Of a stretch of 64,000 nt of DNA, positions 15,190-25,599 are shown piece after piece. Made by a program: the position numbers and the translations under genes. The notes below the pieces were generated by a model. The model did no database searches. It was given only the letters and a program-made list of their open reading frames with translations, and was not told the origin of the DNA. Source of the DNA: Acidobacteriota bacterium (lineage in GTDB: Bacteria > Acidobacteriota > Vicinamibacteria > Marinacidobacterales > Marinacidobacteraceae); assembly GCA_009835985.1 (NCBI GenBank), contig VXWI01000010.1:1-64000 (forward strand), written 5' to 3'. The first letter of the stretch is position 1, and every line of letters starts with the position of its first letter.

Positions 15190-17607
15190 ATGAAGACACC
15201 GACCGCCATCAGGACCGCCTCCTGCCTCCTGGTGCTCCTGATGAGCGCCGCTGTCGCTGCGGCCTCGGGTTCGTCGCTCCGCGAAGAAACGCGGCGAGCC
15301 GCTGAGGAGACGCGGTCGGACGCCATCGCCAACCGGGTGGTGCGAAGCACCTGCACGATGTGCCACAACGACCGGCTGATGACGGGAAACCTGTCGCTCC
15401 AGGAGTTCGACGTGGCGAGCGCGGCGGAGCACGCCGACGTCGCCGAGGCGATGGTCCGGAAGCTGCGCGCCGGCATGATGCCGCCGCCCGGAGCGCGCCG
15501 GCCGGGCAGCGAGGCGCTGCTGAGCCTGGTGGAGACCCTGGAGTCCCGGCTCGACGAGGCCGCGGAGCGGTCCCCCAACCCCGGAGACCGGCCCTTCCAG
15601 CGCCTCAACCGCCACGAGTACGGGGAGGCGATCCGTGAGCTTCTGGATCTCGAAGTGGATGCCGGAGACTGGCTGCCGCTCGACCAGATGAGCAACAACT
15701 TCGACAACATCGCCGAGGCCCAGACACTCTCGGCGACCCTGCTCGAGAGCTACCTGAACGCCGCCAGCGCCATCAGCCGTCTCGCGATCGGCCAGCGCGG
15801 CGGAAAGCCCGTGGACCACACCTACACGAACTCGCAGTACCTCTCGCAACACCCCTGGGACCACGTGGAAGGCGCCCCCTACGGAACGCGCGGCGGGCTG
15901 GTGGTGGACCACACGTTCCCGGCGGACGCCGAATACACCTTCGGGGTCACCTTTACCTCCGGGGCCAACACCCGCATCGAGGACATCGACGTTTCGATCG
16001 ACGGCGAACGGGTAGCGCTGCTCGCCTACAACACGAACCGCCGGACCGGCGCCGACGGCCGGGGCAGCGTGATCACCCTGACCCGGCCTCTCTTCGTCCG
16101 GGCCGGTACGCGGCGGATCGCCGCCGCCTTCATCCGGCGGCAGCACGGACCCTACGAGGACCTCATTCGTCCCCACGACTGGTCCTATGCCGGGGGCGGC
16201 TCGGGGGGTGCGGGCGTCACGACACTGCCCCACGTTCGGGACGTCATCATCACCGGCCCCTACAACGCCACGGGCCTTTCCGAAACGCCAAGCCGGCGCC
16301 GCATCTTCTCCTGCCGCCCAACGACCCCCGAAGAAGCGAGGCCCTGCGCCAGCGAGATCCTGGCGCGGCTCGGCCGCGAGGCTTACCGGCGAAACCTCAG
16401 CGGTAAGGAAGTCGAAGATCTGCTCGGGTTCTTCGACGAAGGAGCCGCGGCCGAAGGCTTCGAGGCCGGGGTGCGGACAGCGCTCGAAGCGCTGCTCGCG
16501 AGTCCACACTTCGTGCTGCGCCTCGAACGCGCGCCGGCGGACGCCCCCGTCCGGGGATTCCGGCTGAGCGACACGGACATCGCCTCGCGACTCTCGTTCT
16601 TCCTGTGGGGAGCGCCCCCGGACGATGAGCTCCGGAGGCTGGCCGACGCGGGCCTCCTGACCGAGGAGGAAGTCGAACGGCAGGCGCTCAGGATGCTCGC
16701 CGACCCGCGCGCCGGGGCGTTGGGCCGCCGTTTCGCCGCCCAGTGGTTCCGGTTGCAGGACATGGACAAGGTCAAGCCGGATCCAAACTTCTTCCCGAAC
16801 TTCGACGACAACCTCGCGACCGCGATGCGGCGCGAGACCGAGTCGTTCTTCGCCAACCTGGTGCAGGAAGACAGCAGTCTTCTCGACCTGTTCCAGGCCG
16901 ACTACACCTTCCTCAACGAACGGCTCGCCCGCCACTACGGGATACCGGGAGTCGCCGGCCGGCAGTTCCGCCGCGTCCGGTATCCGGACGAGACCCGCCG
17001 CGGGGTCTTCGGGCACGGCAGCGTGCTGGTGCTGACCTCGCTGGCCAACCGCACCTCTCCGGTGCTCCGGGGCAAATGGGTGATGGAAGTGCTTATGGGC
17101 ACGCCGCCGCCCCCGCCGCCGCCCGACACCCCCGTGCTCGAAGAGATCGAGGAGGTCGCTGACGGGCGGAGGCTCACCACCCGCGAGCGGATGGAGATGC
17201 ACGCCGCCAACCCGAGCTGCAATTCGTGCCACCGGTTCATCGACCCGATCGGCCTCGCCCTCGACAACTTCGACGTCACCGGCAAGTGGCGCCTCCGCGA
17301 AAACGGGGGTCCGCTGGACACCCGCGGCGACTTCTACGACGGCACGCCGGTATCCAGCCCGAGCGAGCTGGTGGACGCTCTGCTGCACCGGCCGATTCCG
17401 CTGGCGCGCACCTTCACCGAGAACCTGCTGGCCTTCGCCATCGGCCGGCCGATGGAGCCCTTCGACGGCCCGACCGTCCGCAACATCGCCCGGGCCGCCG
17501 AACGAAACGACTACCGCATGGCGTCCTTCATCATGGGCGTGGTGCGCAGCGACGCCTTCCAGCGCAAGCGGGGTGAAACAGCGTCCCCCGTCCAGACAAT
17601 CCAATAG
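15190..17607 (+). CDS. Exported PSD-type c-heme protein (DUF1587/1592/1595/1588/1585)
   Basis: 805 residues. Signal peptide at about residues 8-25. A heme-c motif CTMCH (55-59) begins the N-terminal cytochrome-like part, which runs into MRAGMMPP-type sequence. The middle region has the DUF1587 RLNRHEYGEAIRELL segment, then DUF1595/1592 (FRLSDTDIASRLSFFLWG and FAAQWFRLQDMDKV), DUF1588 (GVFGHGSVLVLTSLANRTSP) and DUF1585 at the C-terminus. A second CNSCH motif (677-681) is followed by DPIGLALDNFD. Such proteins are abundant in Planctomycetes, Verrucomicrobia and Acidobacteriota and are thought to act in periplasmic electron transfer or oxidation of unknown substrates. It is always found paired with a DUF1552 protein, as here, only 11 bases downstream. 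Confidence 0.9.
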   Translation: MKTPTAIRTASCLLVLLMSAAVAAASGSSLREETRRAAEETRSDAIANRVVRSTCTMCHNDRLMTGNLSLQEFDVASAAEHADVAEAMVRKLRAGMMPPPGARRPGSEALLSLVETLESRLDEAAERSPNPGDRPFQRLNRHEYGEAIRELLDLEVDAGDWLPLDQMSNNFDNIAEAQTLSATLLESYLNAASAISRLAIGQRGGKPVDHTYTNSQYLSQHPWDHVEGAPYGTRGGLVVDHTFPADAEYTFGVTFTSGANTRIEDIDVSIDGERVALLAYNTNRRTGADGRGSVITLTRPLFVRAGTRRIAAAFIRRQHGPYEDLIRPHDWSYAGGGSGGAGVTTLPHVRDVIITGPYNATGLSETPSRRRIFSCRPTTPEEARPCASEILARLGREAYRRNLSGKEVEDLLGFFDEGAAAEGFEAGVRTALEALLASPHFVLRLERAPADAPVRGFRLSDTDIASRLSFFLWGAPPDDELRRLADAGLLTEEEVERQALRMLADPRAGALGRRFAAQWFRLQDMDKVKPDPNFFPNFDDNLATAMRRETESFFANLVQEDSSLLDLFQADYTFLNERLARHYGIPGVAGRQFRRVRYPDETRRGVFGHGSVLVLTSLANRTSPVLRGKWVMEVLMGTPPPPPPPDTPVLEEIEEVADGRRLTTRERMEMHAANPSCNSCHRFIDPIGLALDNFDVTGKWRLRENGGPLDTRGDFYDGTPVSSPSELVDALLHRPIPLARTFTENLLAFAIGRPMEPFDGPTVRNIARAAERNDYRMASFIMGVVRSDAFQRKRGETASPVQTIQ

Positions 17608-17618
17608 GAGAGACCACC

Positions 17619-19025
17619 ATGTCGCTCATTACCGGAAAGTACCTGCCTCGCCGGACCTTCCTGCGCGGAGCCGGGGCCGCCGTGGCCCTTCCCTACCTCG
17701 ACGCGATGTTGCCGGCAGGCCTCGGCAGCAAGGCCGAGGCGTCGCCGACGGACGTGACGCGCCTCGTCTGCATCGAGGAGGTGCACGGCCTCCCCGGATG
17801 CAACGAATGGGGCGCCACCCAGCACCTGTTCGCACCGGCCGCCGAGGGACGCGACTTCAAGATGTCGGACGACAACGCGCTGAAGTCTCTCGAGCCGTAC
17901 CAGGAGTACCTCACCATCGTCAGTAACACCGACGTGCGGATGGCGGAGGCGTTCACCGGGCCGGAAATCGGGGGAGACCACTTCCGGTCGTCCGCGGTCT
18001 TCCTGACCCAGTCCCATCCGAAGCAGACGCAGGGATCGGACATCTGGTGCGGCACCTCGCTCGACCAGTACTACGCGCAGGCGTTCGGCCAGGCCACGCC
18101 CATGCCGTCCATGCAGCTCTGCATCGAGAACCTGGATCAGGCCGGCGGTTGCACCTACAACTACTCCTGCGCCTACACCGACTCGATCAGCTGGGCGTCA
18201 CCGAACGAGCCGCTGCCGATGATCCGCGACCCGCGCGTCGCCTTCGAGATGCTGTTCGGCGCCGGGAGCACACCCGAGGAGCGCGCCGAGCGCCGTGCCA
18301 CCCGCCGAAGCATTCTCGACTGGATCCTGAGCGACGTGGCCGAAGTCCGCAACGAACTCGGGAACATCGACCGCCTCCGGATGGACCGCTACCTCGACCA
18401 CGTTCGCGAGGTCGAGCGGCGCATCCAGATGGTCGAGGGCTACAACAACAGCGGCGAGACCCGCGAGTTGCCGGACGCGCCTCCGGGGGTGCCGGACTCC
18501 TTCTCCGAGCACATGCAGCTCCTGTTCGACTTGCAGGTGCTGGCGCTCGAGACCGACATGACCCGGGTGATCTCGTTCAAGACCGGACGCGATGCCCAGA
18601 ACCGCTCGTTCCCGGAGAGCGGGACGAACTCGCCGTTCCACCCTGCGTCGCACCACGGCAACCGGGAAGAGCGGATCATGGACTTCAACACGATCTGCAA
18701 GTACCGGGTGGGGCAGCTCCCCTACTTCCTGGAGCAGCTCAAGAACACGGAGGAGGGCGGCGTTTCGCTGCTCGACAAGACGGCGATCATCTGGGGCTCT
18801 CCCATGGCGGACGCCAACATCCATAACCACCGGCGCGCTCCGCTCATGTTCCTGGGCCGGGCGAACGGGCACCTCACCGGCAACCTCCACGTGAAGGCTC
18901 CGGACGAGACGCCGATGGCAAACGCGATGCTGGCCCTCGTGCAGTCGCTCGGCCTCGAAATGGAGTCCTTCGGCGACAGCAATGGAACGCTCTCCGTGAC
19001 GGAGCCGATCACGGACACGGACTAG
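17619..19025 (+). CDS. DUF1552 exported protein with twin-arginine signal
   Basis: 468 residues. The N-terminus PRRTFLRGAGAAVALP is a Tat signal, so the protein is exported folded, probably with a cofactor. The rest matches the DUF1552 family: LVCIEEVHG near residue 48, the GGDHFRSSAVFLT segment, the long helix DRLRMDRYLDHVREVERRI and SFKTGRDAQNRSFPESG. Distant resemblance of this family to sulfatase-like alpha/beta folds has been suggested, but no enzymatic activity is known to me. AGGAGA precedes the ATG. Coupled to the PSD protein upstream; together they probably form a periplasmic redox or hydrolytic pair. Confidence 0.88.
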   Translation: MSLITGKYLPRRTFLRGAGAAVALPYLDAMLPAGLGSKAEASPTDVTRLVCIEEVHGLPGCNEWGATQHLFAPAAEGRDFKMSDDNALKSLEPYQEYLTIVSNTDVRMAEAFTGPEIGGDHFRSSAVFLTQSHPKQTQGSDIWCGTSLDQYYAQAFGQATPMPSMQLCIENLDQAGGCTYNYSCAYTDSISWASPNEPLPMIRDPRVAFEMLFGAGSTPEERAERRATRRSILDWILSDVAEVRNELGNIDRLRMDRYLDHVREVERRIQMVEGYNNSGETRELPDAPPGVPDSFSEHMQLLFDLQVLALETDMTRVISFKTGRDAQNRSFPESGTNSPFHPASHHGNREERIMDFNTICKYRVGQLPYFLEQLKNTEEGGVSLLDKTAIIWGSPMADANIHNHRRAPLMFLGRANGHLTGNLHVKAPDETPMANAMLALVQSLGLEMESFGDSNGTLSVTEPITDTD

Positions 19026-19059
19026 GAGTCCGGTCCCAACCGGGTAAAGGAGAAGGCCA

Positions 19060-20910
19060 GTGCGGACTTCCAGTTGTCTGAGCGCCGCCCTCGCGGTGCT
19101 CCTGATCGCCGGTTTTGCGATCTCGGCGCCGCCGGTGGCGGCGCCGGTGGCCGATGCCGCGAGGATCGGTGACCTCGACGCGGTCCGGGCCCTGCTCGCG
19201 GCCGGAGAAGACGTGAGCGCCGCCCACGGGGACGGTATGTCGGCGCTCCACTGGGCCGCGGAGCGCGGCGACGCGGAGCTCGTCGAAACGCTCCTCCAGG
19301 GCGGCGCCACCGTGGACGCGGTGACCCGCATCGGCAGCTACACCCCGCTGCACGTCGCGAGCGCCGCCGGGCAGGCCGAGGTGATGCAGCTGCTGCTCGC
19401 CGCCGGTTCCGACCCGACGAGCGCAACGAGCCCGGGTGGAGCGACCCCTTTGCACCTCGCCGCGAATGCCGGCAGCGTCGAGGCGATCACCGCCCTGGTC
19501 GATCACGGGGCCGAGGTGGACGCCCGGGAGCGGACCTGGGGACAGACCCCCCTGATCTTCGCGGCCGCGCTCAACCGCGTGGAGGCGATCCGGGCGCTGC
19601 TCGAGCGCGGCGCGGATCCGAACGCGGCGTCCCGGGTCGTGGATCTCGTGGCCGACTACGAGTTGGCCGAGGCGGCGAAGAAACGGCAGCAGTCGGTACT
19701 CGAGGCCTTCACCGGCGGGGAAGGTGAGCCGAGTTCTCCGCAGATACAGACCGCGGTCCTCGCGGCCCGCGAGCTCTACCTGTCCGGGGAAGTCCCGGAG
19801 AAGAAGAGCGACGACAACGATCCCTTCGCCCGCTTCCGCCGGCCGCAAATGAAGGCCAAGGGTGGGTTGACCCCGTTGCTGCACGCCGCCCGGCAGGGAT
19901 TCCACGAAGCCGCGACCGCGCTCCTCGAGGGCGATGCCGACGTCAATCAGGTGTCCACCGGCAACGGCACCAGTCCGCTGCTGATGGCGGCGATCAACGG
20001 GCAGTTCGATCTGGCGATGGCGCTACTCGAGCGGGGCGCCGATCCCAACGTCGCGGCGACGGAAAACGGCGTTACCCCGCTGTGGGGGACGGTCAACGCC
20101 GAATGGCAACCCCGGACGCGGTATCCGCAGCCCCAGGAGCACGACCGGCAGGAGACGACCTACCTGGATCTCATGCGGGCGCTGCTCGAGGCCGGCGCCG
20201 ATCCGAACGCCCGGATCACCAAGCACCCCTGGTACATGGTCTACAGCGGCTGCGGCAACTCGAACTGCGGCCTCGTCAACACGGAGGGCGCGACGGCTTT
20301 CTGGCGGGCCGCCTACGCCACCGACATCCCGGCAATGCGCCTGCTGGCCGAGTACGGGGCCGATCCCAACATCCCCACCAAGGCGCCGGAACCACGGCGG
20401 CGGCGGGGCGGCACCACGGCCGACAATGACGAGAAGAACAGTTCCCTCTCGGCGCTGCCCGCCGCGCCCGGGCTCTGGATCCCGACCGATCTGACCTCCA
20501 TGGGCCCCGATCCGTCCGGGCTCCCACCCTACAAGGCCGGCGGTCCGGGGGTGTACGCCATCCACGCCGCTTCCGGGGTGGGCTACGGCGAGGGCTTCGC
20601 CGGGAACGCCCACCGGCACTCGGACTCGTGGCTGGAGGCCGTCCAGTACCTGATCGAGTTGGGCGCCGAAGTGAACGAGCGAGATCAGAACGGCTACAAC
20701 GCGATCCACCACGCGGCGGCGCGGGGTGACAACGAAATGATCCTCTTCCTGGTGGAGCACGGCGGCGATGTCACCGCGGTGAGCCGGCGCGGCCAGACGA
20801 CGGCCGACATGGCCAACGGCCCGGTACAGCGGGTATCGCCGATTCCCGAGACCGTGGCGCTGCTGGAGAGCCTGGGCTCGAAGAACAACCACAACTGTGT
20901 TTCGTGTTGA
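19060..20910 (+). CDS. Exported ankyrin-repeat protein
   Basis: 616 residues from a GTG preceded by AAAGGAGAAGG. Signal peptide to about residue 25. Ankyrin repeats appear as DAARIGDLDAVRALLAAGEDV, GMSALHWAAERGDAELVETLL, TPLHVASAAGQAEVMQLLL, TPLHLAANAGSVEAITALV and TPLIFAAALNRVEAIRALL. After an inserted charged linker (about 215-265) a second set follows, and a last pair near 530-590. A Cys-rich loop (SGCGNSNCG) sits near residue 395, and the protein ends in NCVSC, a CxxC pair that could bind metal or form a disulfide. Position after PSD and DUF1552 genes suggests a binding partner for them. The stop overlaps the next gene. Confidence 0.9.
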   Translation: MRTSSCLSAALAVLLIAGFAISAPPVAAPVADAARIGDLDAVRALLAAGEDVSAAHGDGMSALHWAAERGDAELVETLLQGGATVDAVTRIGSYTPLHVASAAGQAEVMQLLLAAGSDPTSATSPGGATPLHLAANAGSVEAITALVDHGAEVDARERTWGQTPLIFAAALNRVEAIRALLERGADPNAASRVVDLVADYELAEAAKKRQQSVLEAFTGGEGEPSSPQIQTAVLAARELYLSGEVPEKKSDDNDPFARFRRPQMKAKGGLTPLLHAARQGFHEAATALLEGDADVNQVSTGNGTSPLLMAAINGQFDLAMALLERGADPNVAATENGVTPLWGTVNAEWQPRTRYPQPQEHDRQETTYLDLMRALLEAGADPNARITKHPWYMVYSGCGNSNCGLVNTEGATAFWRAAYATDIPAMRLLAEYGADPNIPTKAPEPRRRRGGTTADNDEKNSSLSALPAAPGLWIPTDLTSMGPDPSGLPPYKAGGPGVYAIHAASGVGYGEGFAGNAHRHSDSWLEAVQYLIELGAEVNERDQNGYNAIHHAAARGDNEMILFLVEHGGDVTAVSRRGQTTADMANGPVQRVSPIPETVALLESLGSKNNHNCVSC

Positions 20911-21671
20911 GCCTGCATAGGGCAAGGCGCCTGGCAGCCGCGCTGCTGCTGGCCGCCGTCCTTCCGGCGGTAGCCGTGGCGCAGGAAGCCGAAGACGTCA
21001 CGCCCTGGATGGAAATGGCGCTCGTCGGGGTGGATCCGGGTCAGGTGGACGAGTTCCTGGCGGCGCAGCGCGAGTTGGCGTCCCTCGAGCAGAAGGCCGG
21101 CGTTGCCTGGCGGAGCGTCAGCCGCACCGCGGTGTTCGGGGACACCTACCGGTTCGTGATCGTGAGGCCGCTCGCCCAGTTCGCCCGGCTGGATCGGCCC
21201 GGCCGTCCCGATCCCGCCCGCGCCCCCGTCGAGAGCCGCATCCGGCGCACCGTGACCAGTCGTCAGACCTTCGCGCTCCGGACGACGCCCGACATCGACA
21301 ACCCGCTCCCCGACGGCCGGGATCCGGCCCTGATGCTGGTTCAGCTCGTCTCCGTGGTCCCCGGCCGCGAACGGGACTACATCCGGGTCATGGCCGAGGA
21401 AGTGCTGCCTCACTTCGAGGAGGCGAACATGCACCACTCCTCGGGTGCCCTGACGCTCGGAGGCGACAGTGGCTACGTCCACTTCTTCCATCTGGGGAAC
21501 TTCGCGGCGCTCGACCAGGGCTCGCCGATGGCTCGCGCCCTCGGGCCCGAGGGCGCCCTGGAGGTCACCGCGAAGCTCGCGGGCGTGCTGGCCCGGACGG
21601 AGCAGTGGGTTGTCCGTCATCTCCCGGACCTGAGCTTCCGGCAGCAGGAAGAAGCCGAAAGCAAGAACTGA
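20904..21671 (+). CDS. Exported protein with two alpha-beta-barrel-like halves, unknown function
   Basis: 255 residues. Start is a GTG at 20904 or the TTG at 20907 that overlaps the ankyrin stop (TTGA), so translation is coupled. Signal peptide to VAQ (about residue 25). The mature protein looks like two related halves: [20 protein letters not shown] with [16 protein letters not shown], then [20 protein letters not shown] with [14 protein letters not shown]. Each resembles a ferredoxin-like dimeric alpha-beta barrel unit (NIPSNAP or ABM type), which is an inference from pattern only. It is the last gene of the exported cassette between clpP and clpX. Confidence 0.6.
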   Translation: MLSLHRARRLAAALLLAAVLPAVAVAQEAEDVTPWMEMALVGVDPGQVDEFLAAQRELASLEQKAGVAWRSVSRTAVFGDTYRFVIVRPLAQFARLDRPGRPDPARAPVESRIRRTVTSRQTFALRTTPDIDNPLPDGRDPALMLVQLVSVVPGRERDYIRVMAEEVLPHFEEANMHHSSGALTLGGDSGYVHFFHLGNFAALDQGSPMARALGPEGALEVTAKLAGVLARTEQWVVRHLPDLSFRQQEEAESKN

Positions 21672-21714
21672 CAGCCGGCGGCGGGCCCCTCCGAGACGGC
21701 TCTACCCGCGCGGC

Positions 21715-21720
21715 TACAAT
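21715..21720 (+). promoter_or_regulatory. -10-like TACAAT just upstream of clpX
   Basis: TACAAT ends nine bases before the clpX GTG. It indicates that clpX has its own, nearly leaderless promoter, consistent with its separation from clpP. Confidence 0.5.
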
Positions 21721-21729
21721 GGCCATCGC

Positions 21730-23004
<1,275 letters not shown>

Positions 23005-23049
23005 TCCGGCCCGGGGATCCGTCGGGGTCCCTCCTGCACTCTCCTGCCC

Positions 23050-23679
23050 ATGCCAAAAGCGCCCCGCGACCGCGCTCGCTTCGTGACGAGCGCCGTCAAC
23101 AAGGCGGGTTTTCCGTCCTCCGGCCTTCCCGAGGTGGCGTTCGTGGGCAGGTCGAACGTGGGGAAGTCGAGTCTTCTCAACCGGCTGGCCGGACAGCGCG
23201 GCCTGGCCCACGTTTCCCGGACGCCCGGCCGGACGCGCATGGTCAACTTCTTCGAGGTCGCCGGGCGCTACCGGCTGGTGGACCTTCCGGGTTACGGCTA
23301 CGCCCGGGCGCCGGAGACGCTCCGCGCGGGATGGGAGGACCTCGTGCTCGCCTACCTGACCGGACGGGAGAGTCTGGTGCTGAACCTGTTGCTGGTCGAT
23401 GCCCGGCGCGATCCACTCCCGAACGACCTGAAGGCGCTGGAACTGCTCAGTTCCAGTGGGCGGCCGGTGGTCGTGGTGGCGACCAAGGTGGACAAGCTCA
23501 AGAGCTCGCAGGCCGCATCGCGGTTGCGGCAGCTTTCGCAGGCATTCGGAGGTGACGGGGAGGTTCCGGTGATTCCCTGCTCGACGGTGTCGAGCGGCAA
23601 ACGGCCGCGGGACCCACGGCGGGAAGGCGTCGGCAAGGTTCGCCAATTGATCGTCGAGAGGGTGGAGGCATGGCGCTGA
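23050..23679 (+). CDS. engB: Ribosome-biogenesis GTPase EngB/YsxC
   Basis: 209 residues, the normal size. It acts in large ribosomal subunit assembly. G1 is GRSNVGKSS (about residues 33-41), the switch is SRTPGRTRMVNFF, G3 is DLPGYGYA, G4 is TKVDK and G5 is IPCSTVSS. The last ten bases overlap the start of rho, so the two are probably co-translated. Confidence 0.95.
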   Translation: MPKAPRDRARFVTSAVNKAGFPSSGLPEVAFVGRSNVGKSSLLNRLAGQRGLAHVSRTPGRTRMVNFFEVAGRYRLVDLPGYGYARAPETLRAGWEDLVLAYLTGRESLVLNLLLVDARRDPLPNDLKALELLSSSGRPVVVVATKVDKLKSSQAASRLRQLSQAFGGDGEVPVIPCSTVSSGKRPRDPRREGVGKVRQLIVERVEAWR

Positions 23680-25031
23680 GTTCGGGCGCCGGCACGATCC
23701 GGCGGCGTTCCCGGAAGGTGTTCCGGGCCGGCCCCCGGGTCCTCGAAAAGGCGCCGCCCCCTTCCGGTCCGGTCCTGTACACCGCGGAACTCGCCCGTAT
23801 GAGCCCCCCGGACCTGCAGCAGGTGGCGGCGGATCTGGGGATCGACACTCCCGACGCGCTGACCCGGCAGGACCTCCTCTACCGCGTGCTCGGCGCGCAC
23901 ACGAGTCAGGGAGGGCGGGTCGTGGCCCAGGGGACCCTGCACCGCCTGGTGGAGGGGTTCGGGTTCCTCCGCTCGCCCATCAATTCCTATCTTCCGGGCC
24001 CCAACGACGTGTACGTCTCGCCCACCCAGATTCGCCGGTTCAATCTCCGGAACGGCGACATGCTGCTCGGCGACATCCGCCGGCCGCGCCGTGGGGAGCG
24101 CTATTTCGGATTGCGCGACCTCGAGATGGTGAACGGCGAGTCGGCCGTGGAGAACCCCGAGCGTCCCGAGTTCGAAGCCCTCACCCCTCTCCATCCGGAC
24201 CACATGATCCGGCTCGAGAACGACTCGGGGGACCTCGCGGCGCGGGTCGTGGACCTGGTGGCGCCCATCGGGGCCGGCCAGCGCGGACTCATCGTGGCGC
24301 CACCGCGGGCCGGCAAGACGGTGCTGCTGCAATCGATCGCGAACGGCATCCAGAAGAACCACCCGGACGTCGAGTTGCTGGTCCTTCTGGTGGACGAGCG
24401 GCCCGAGGAAGTCTCCGACATGGTCAAGAACGTCCGCGGCGAAATCCTCAGCTCGACCTTCGACGAACGCGGCATCCGCCACATCCAGGTCGCCGAAGCG
24501 GCGCTGGATCGGGCCAGACGCCGCGTCGAGCTGGGCAGGGACGTGGTCATCCTCCTCGACTCCCTGACTCGCCTGGCGCGGGCCTATAACCACACCAAGG
24601 CCTCAGCCCAGGGCCGGCTGCTCTCCGGAGGCATGGACGCAACCGCCATCCAGTACCCGAAGAAGTTCTTCGGCGCCGCCCGGAACATCGAGGACGGAGG
24701 TTCCCTGACCATCCTGGCCACCGCGCTCGTGGACACCGGCAGCCGGCTCGACGATCTCGTCTACGAGGAGTTCAAGGGCACCGGGAACATGGAGATCCAC
24801 CTGGACCAGCGTCTTCTGGAGCAGCGCCTCTTCCCCGCAATCGACCTCCACCAGAGCGGCACGCGGCGGGAGGAACTGTTGCTTTCTCCGGAAGAGTTGC
24901 AGCGGATGGTCGTCCTCCGGCGGGTGCTCGCCTCGCTGGACGCGGTGGAAGCGATGGCGCTCGTCATCGAGAAGATGGGGCAGACCCGGTCGAATGCGGA
25001 GTTCCTGCAGGCGATGACCGACTCCGACTGA
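23670..25031 (+). CDS. rho: Transcription termination factor Rho
   Basis: 453 residues. Hexameric RNA-dependent ATPase that ends transcription. The N-terminal helical domain (about 38-80) has [17 protein letters not shown]; the RNA-binding cold-shock-like domain (about 90-165) has [12 protein letters not shown] and [16 protein letters not shown]. Walker A is [11 protein letters not shown] and Walker B is [16 protein letters not shown]. The Q-loop region [20 protein letters not shown] and the R-loop are present. A basic stretch of 25 residues precedes the first domain. Start chosen at the ATG overlapping engB by ten bases. Confidence 0.96.
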   Translation: MALSSGAGTIRRRSRKVFRAGPRVLEKAPPPSGPVLYTAELARMSPPDLQQVAADLGIDTPDALTRQDLLYRVLGAHTSQGGRVVAQGTLHRLVEGFGFLRSPINSYLPGPNDVYVSPTQIRRFNLRNGDMLLGDIRRPRRGERYFGLRDLEMVNGESAVENPERPEFEALTPLHPDHMIRLENDSGDLAARVVDLVAPIGAGQRGLIVAPPRAGKTVLLQSIANGIQKNHPDVELLVLLVDERPEEVSDMVKNVRGEILSSTFDERGIRHIQVAEAALDRARRRVELGRDVVILLDSLTRLARAYNHTKASAQGRLLSGGMDATAIQYPKKFFGAARNIEDGGSLTILATALVDTGSRLDDLVYEEFKGTGNMEIHLDQRLLEQRLFPAIDLHQSGTRREELLLSPEELQRMVVLRRVLASLDAVEAMALVIEKMGQTRSNAEFLQAMTDSD

Positions 25032-25145
25032 CGCGGCTCCGCGGCACGGTGGGGAACGCACTGCCGGGAGCCGGGGGTGAAACTCACGCGGCATTCGACA
25101 CCCGCTGAGCGCCGCGGTGCTCACGCGAGTTCCACCACCGGCTGC

Positions 25146-25151
25146 TAGACT
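25146..25151 (+). promoter_or_regulatory. -10-like TAGACT upstream of rpmE
   Basis: TAGACT ends 13 bases before the rpmE ATG, giving a predicted leader of about seven bases without a Shine-Dalgarno sequence. Confidence 0.4.
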
Positions 25152-25164
25152 TCGCGCCCCTCAG

Positions 25165-25404
25165 ATGCGCCCCGACATCCACCCCGAGTACCAGGAAATC
25201 ACGGTGGCCTGTGCCTGCGGCACCAGTTTCGTGACCCGTTCCACGCGGGGCAGCGATCTCCGGCTTGAAATCTGTTCCACCTGCCATCCGTTCTTCACGG
25301 GCAAACACCGGATCGTGGACTCGACCGGACGGGTGGAACGGTTCCGTCAGAAGTACGGCGAGGTTCGGTCGCGGCGGGCCGCGCGGGCGAGCACCACGCA
25401 GTAG
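25165..25404 (+). CDS. rpmE: 50S ribosomal protein L31
   Basis: 79 residues. The zinc-binding type of L31: cysteines in VACACGTSF (about 15-18) and in EICSTCHPFFTG (about 37-46). The family signature CHPFFTGK is complete. A basic Ala/Arg tail follows. The open frame extends upstream to 25117, but the ATG at 25165 gives the standard start (MRPDIHPEY) and is directly preceded by the -10-like element. Confidence 0.95.
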   Translation: MRPDIHPEYQEITVACACGTSFVTRSTRGSDLRLEICSTCHPFFTGKHRIVDSTGRVERFRQKYGEVRSRRAARASTTQ

Positions 25405-25599
25405 AAACCCTTTCGGATCACGGTTCGCGGCCGGTTCGGGTTCCGGGCTGGCGCCGGTCCGCCCTCCGACAGCGCCGCGCTGCGGCGGGAACCCGGCCGT
25501 CCCCGGACCGCTACCATGATGCCCGGGCTCTCCCGCGTGTGGGCCGCAACGGCGGGTGCCCCATCGGCCCGCAGCAAAACCGCCAATAGAGAAATCGCC

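Noticed and set aside
15064-17604. An 846-residue open frame antisense to the PSD protein
   Set aside because: It mirrors the codon structure of the plus-strand gene, has Gly/Arg/Val-rich composition and no recognisable domain. The opposite strand carries clear heme motifs and conserved domains. Similar long antisense frames at 4875-5831, 10261-11991 and 21565-23646 were dropped for the same reason.
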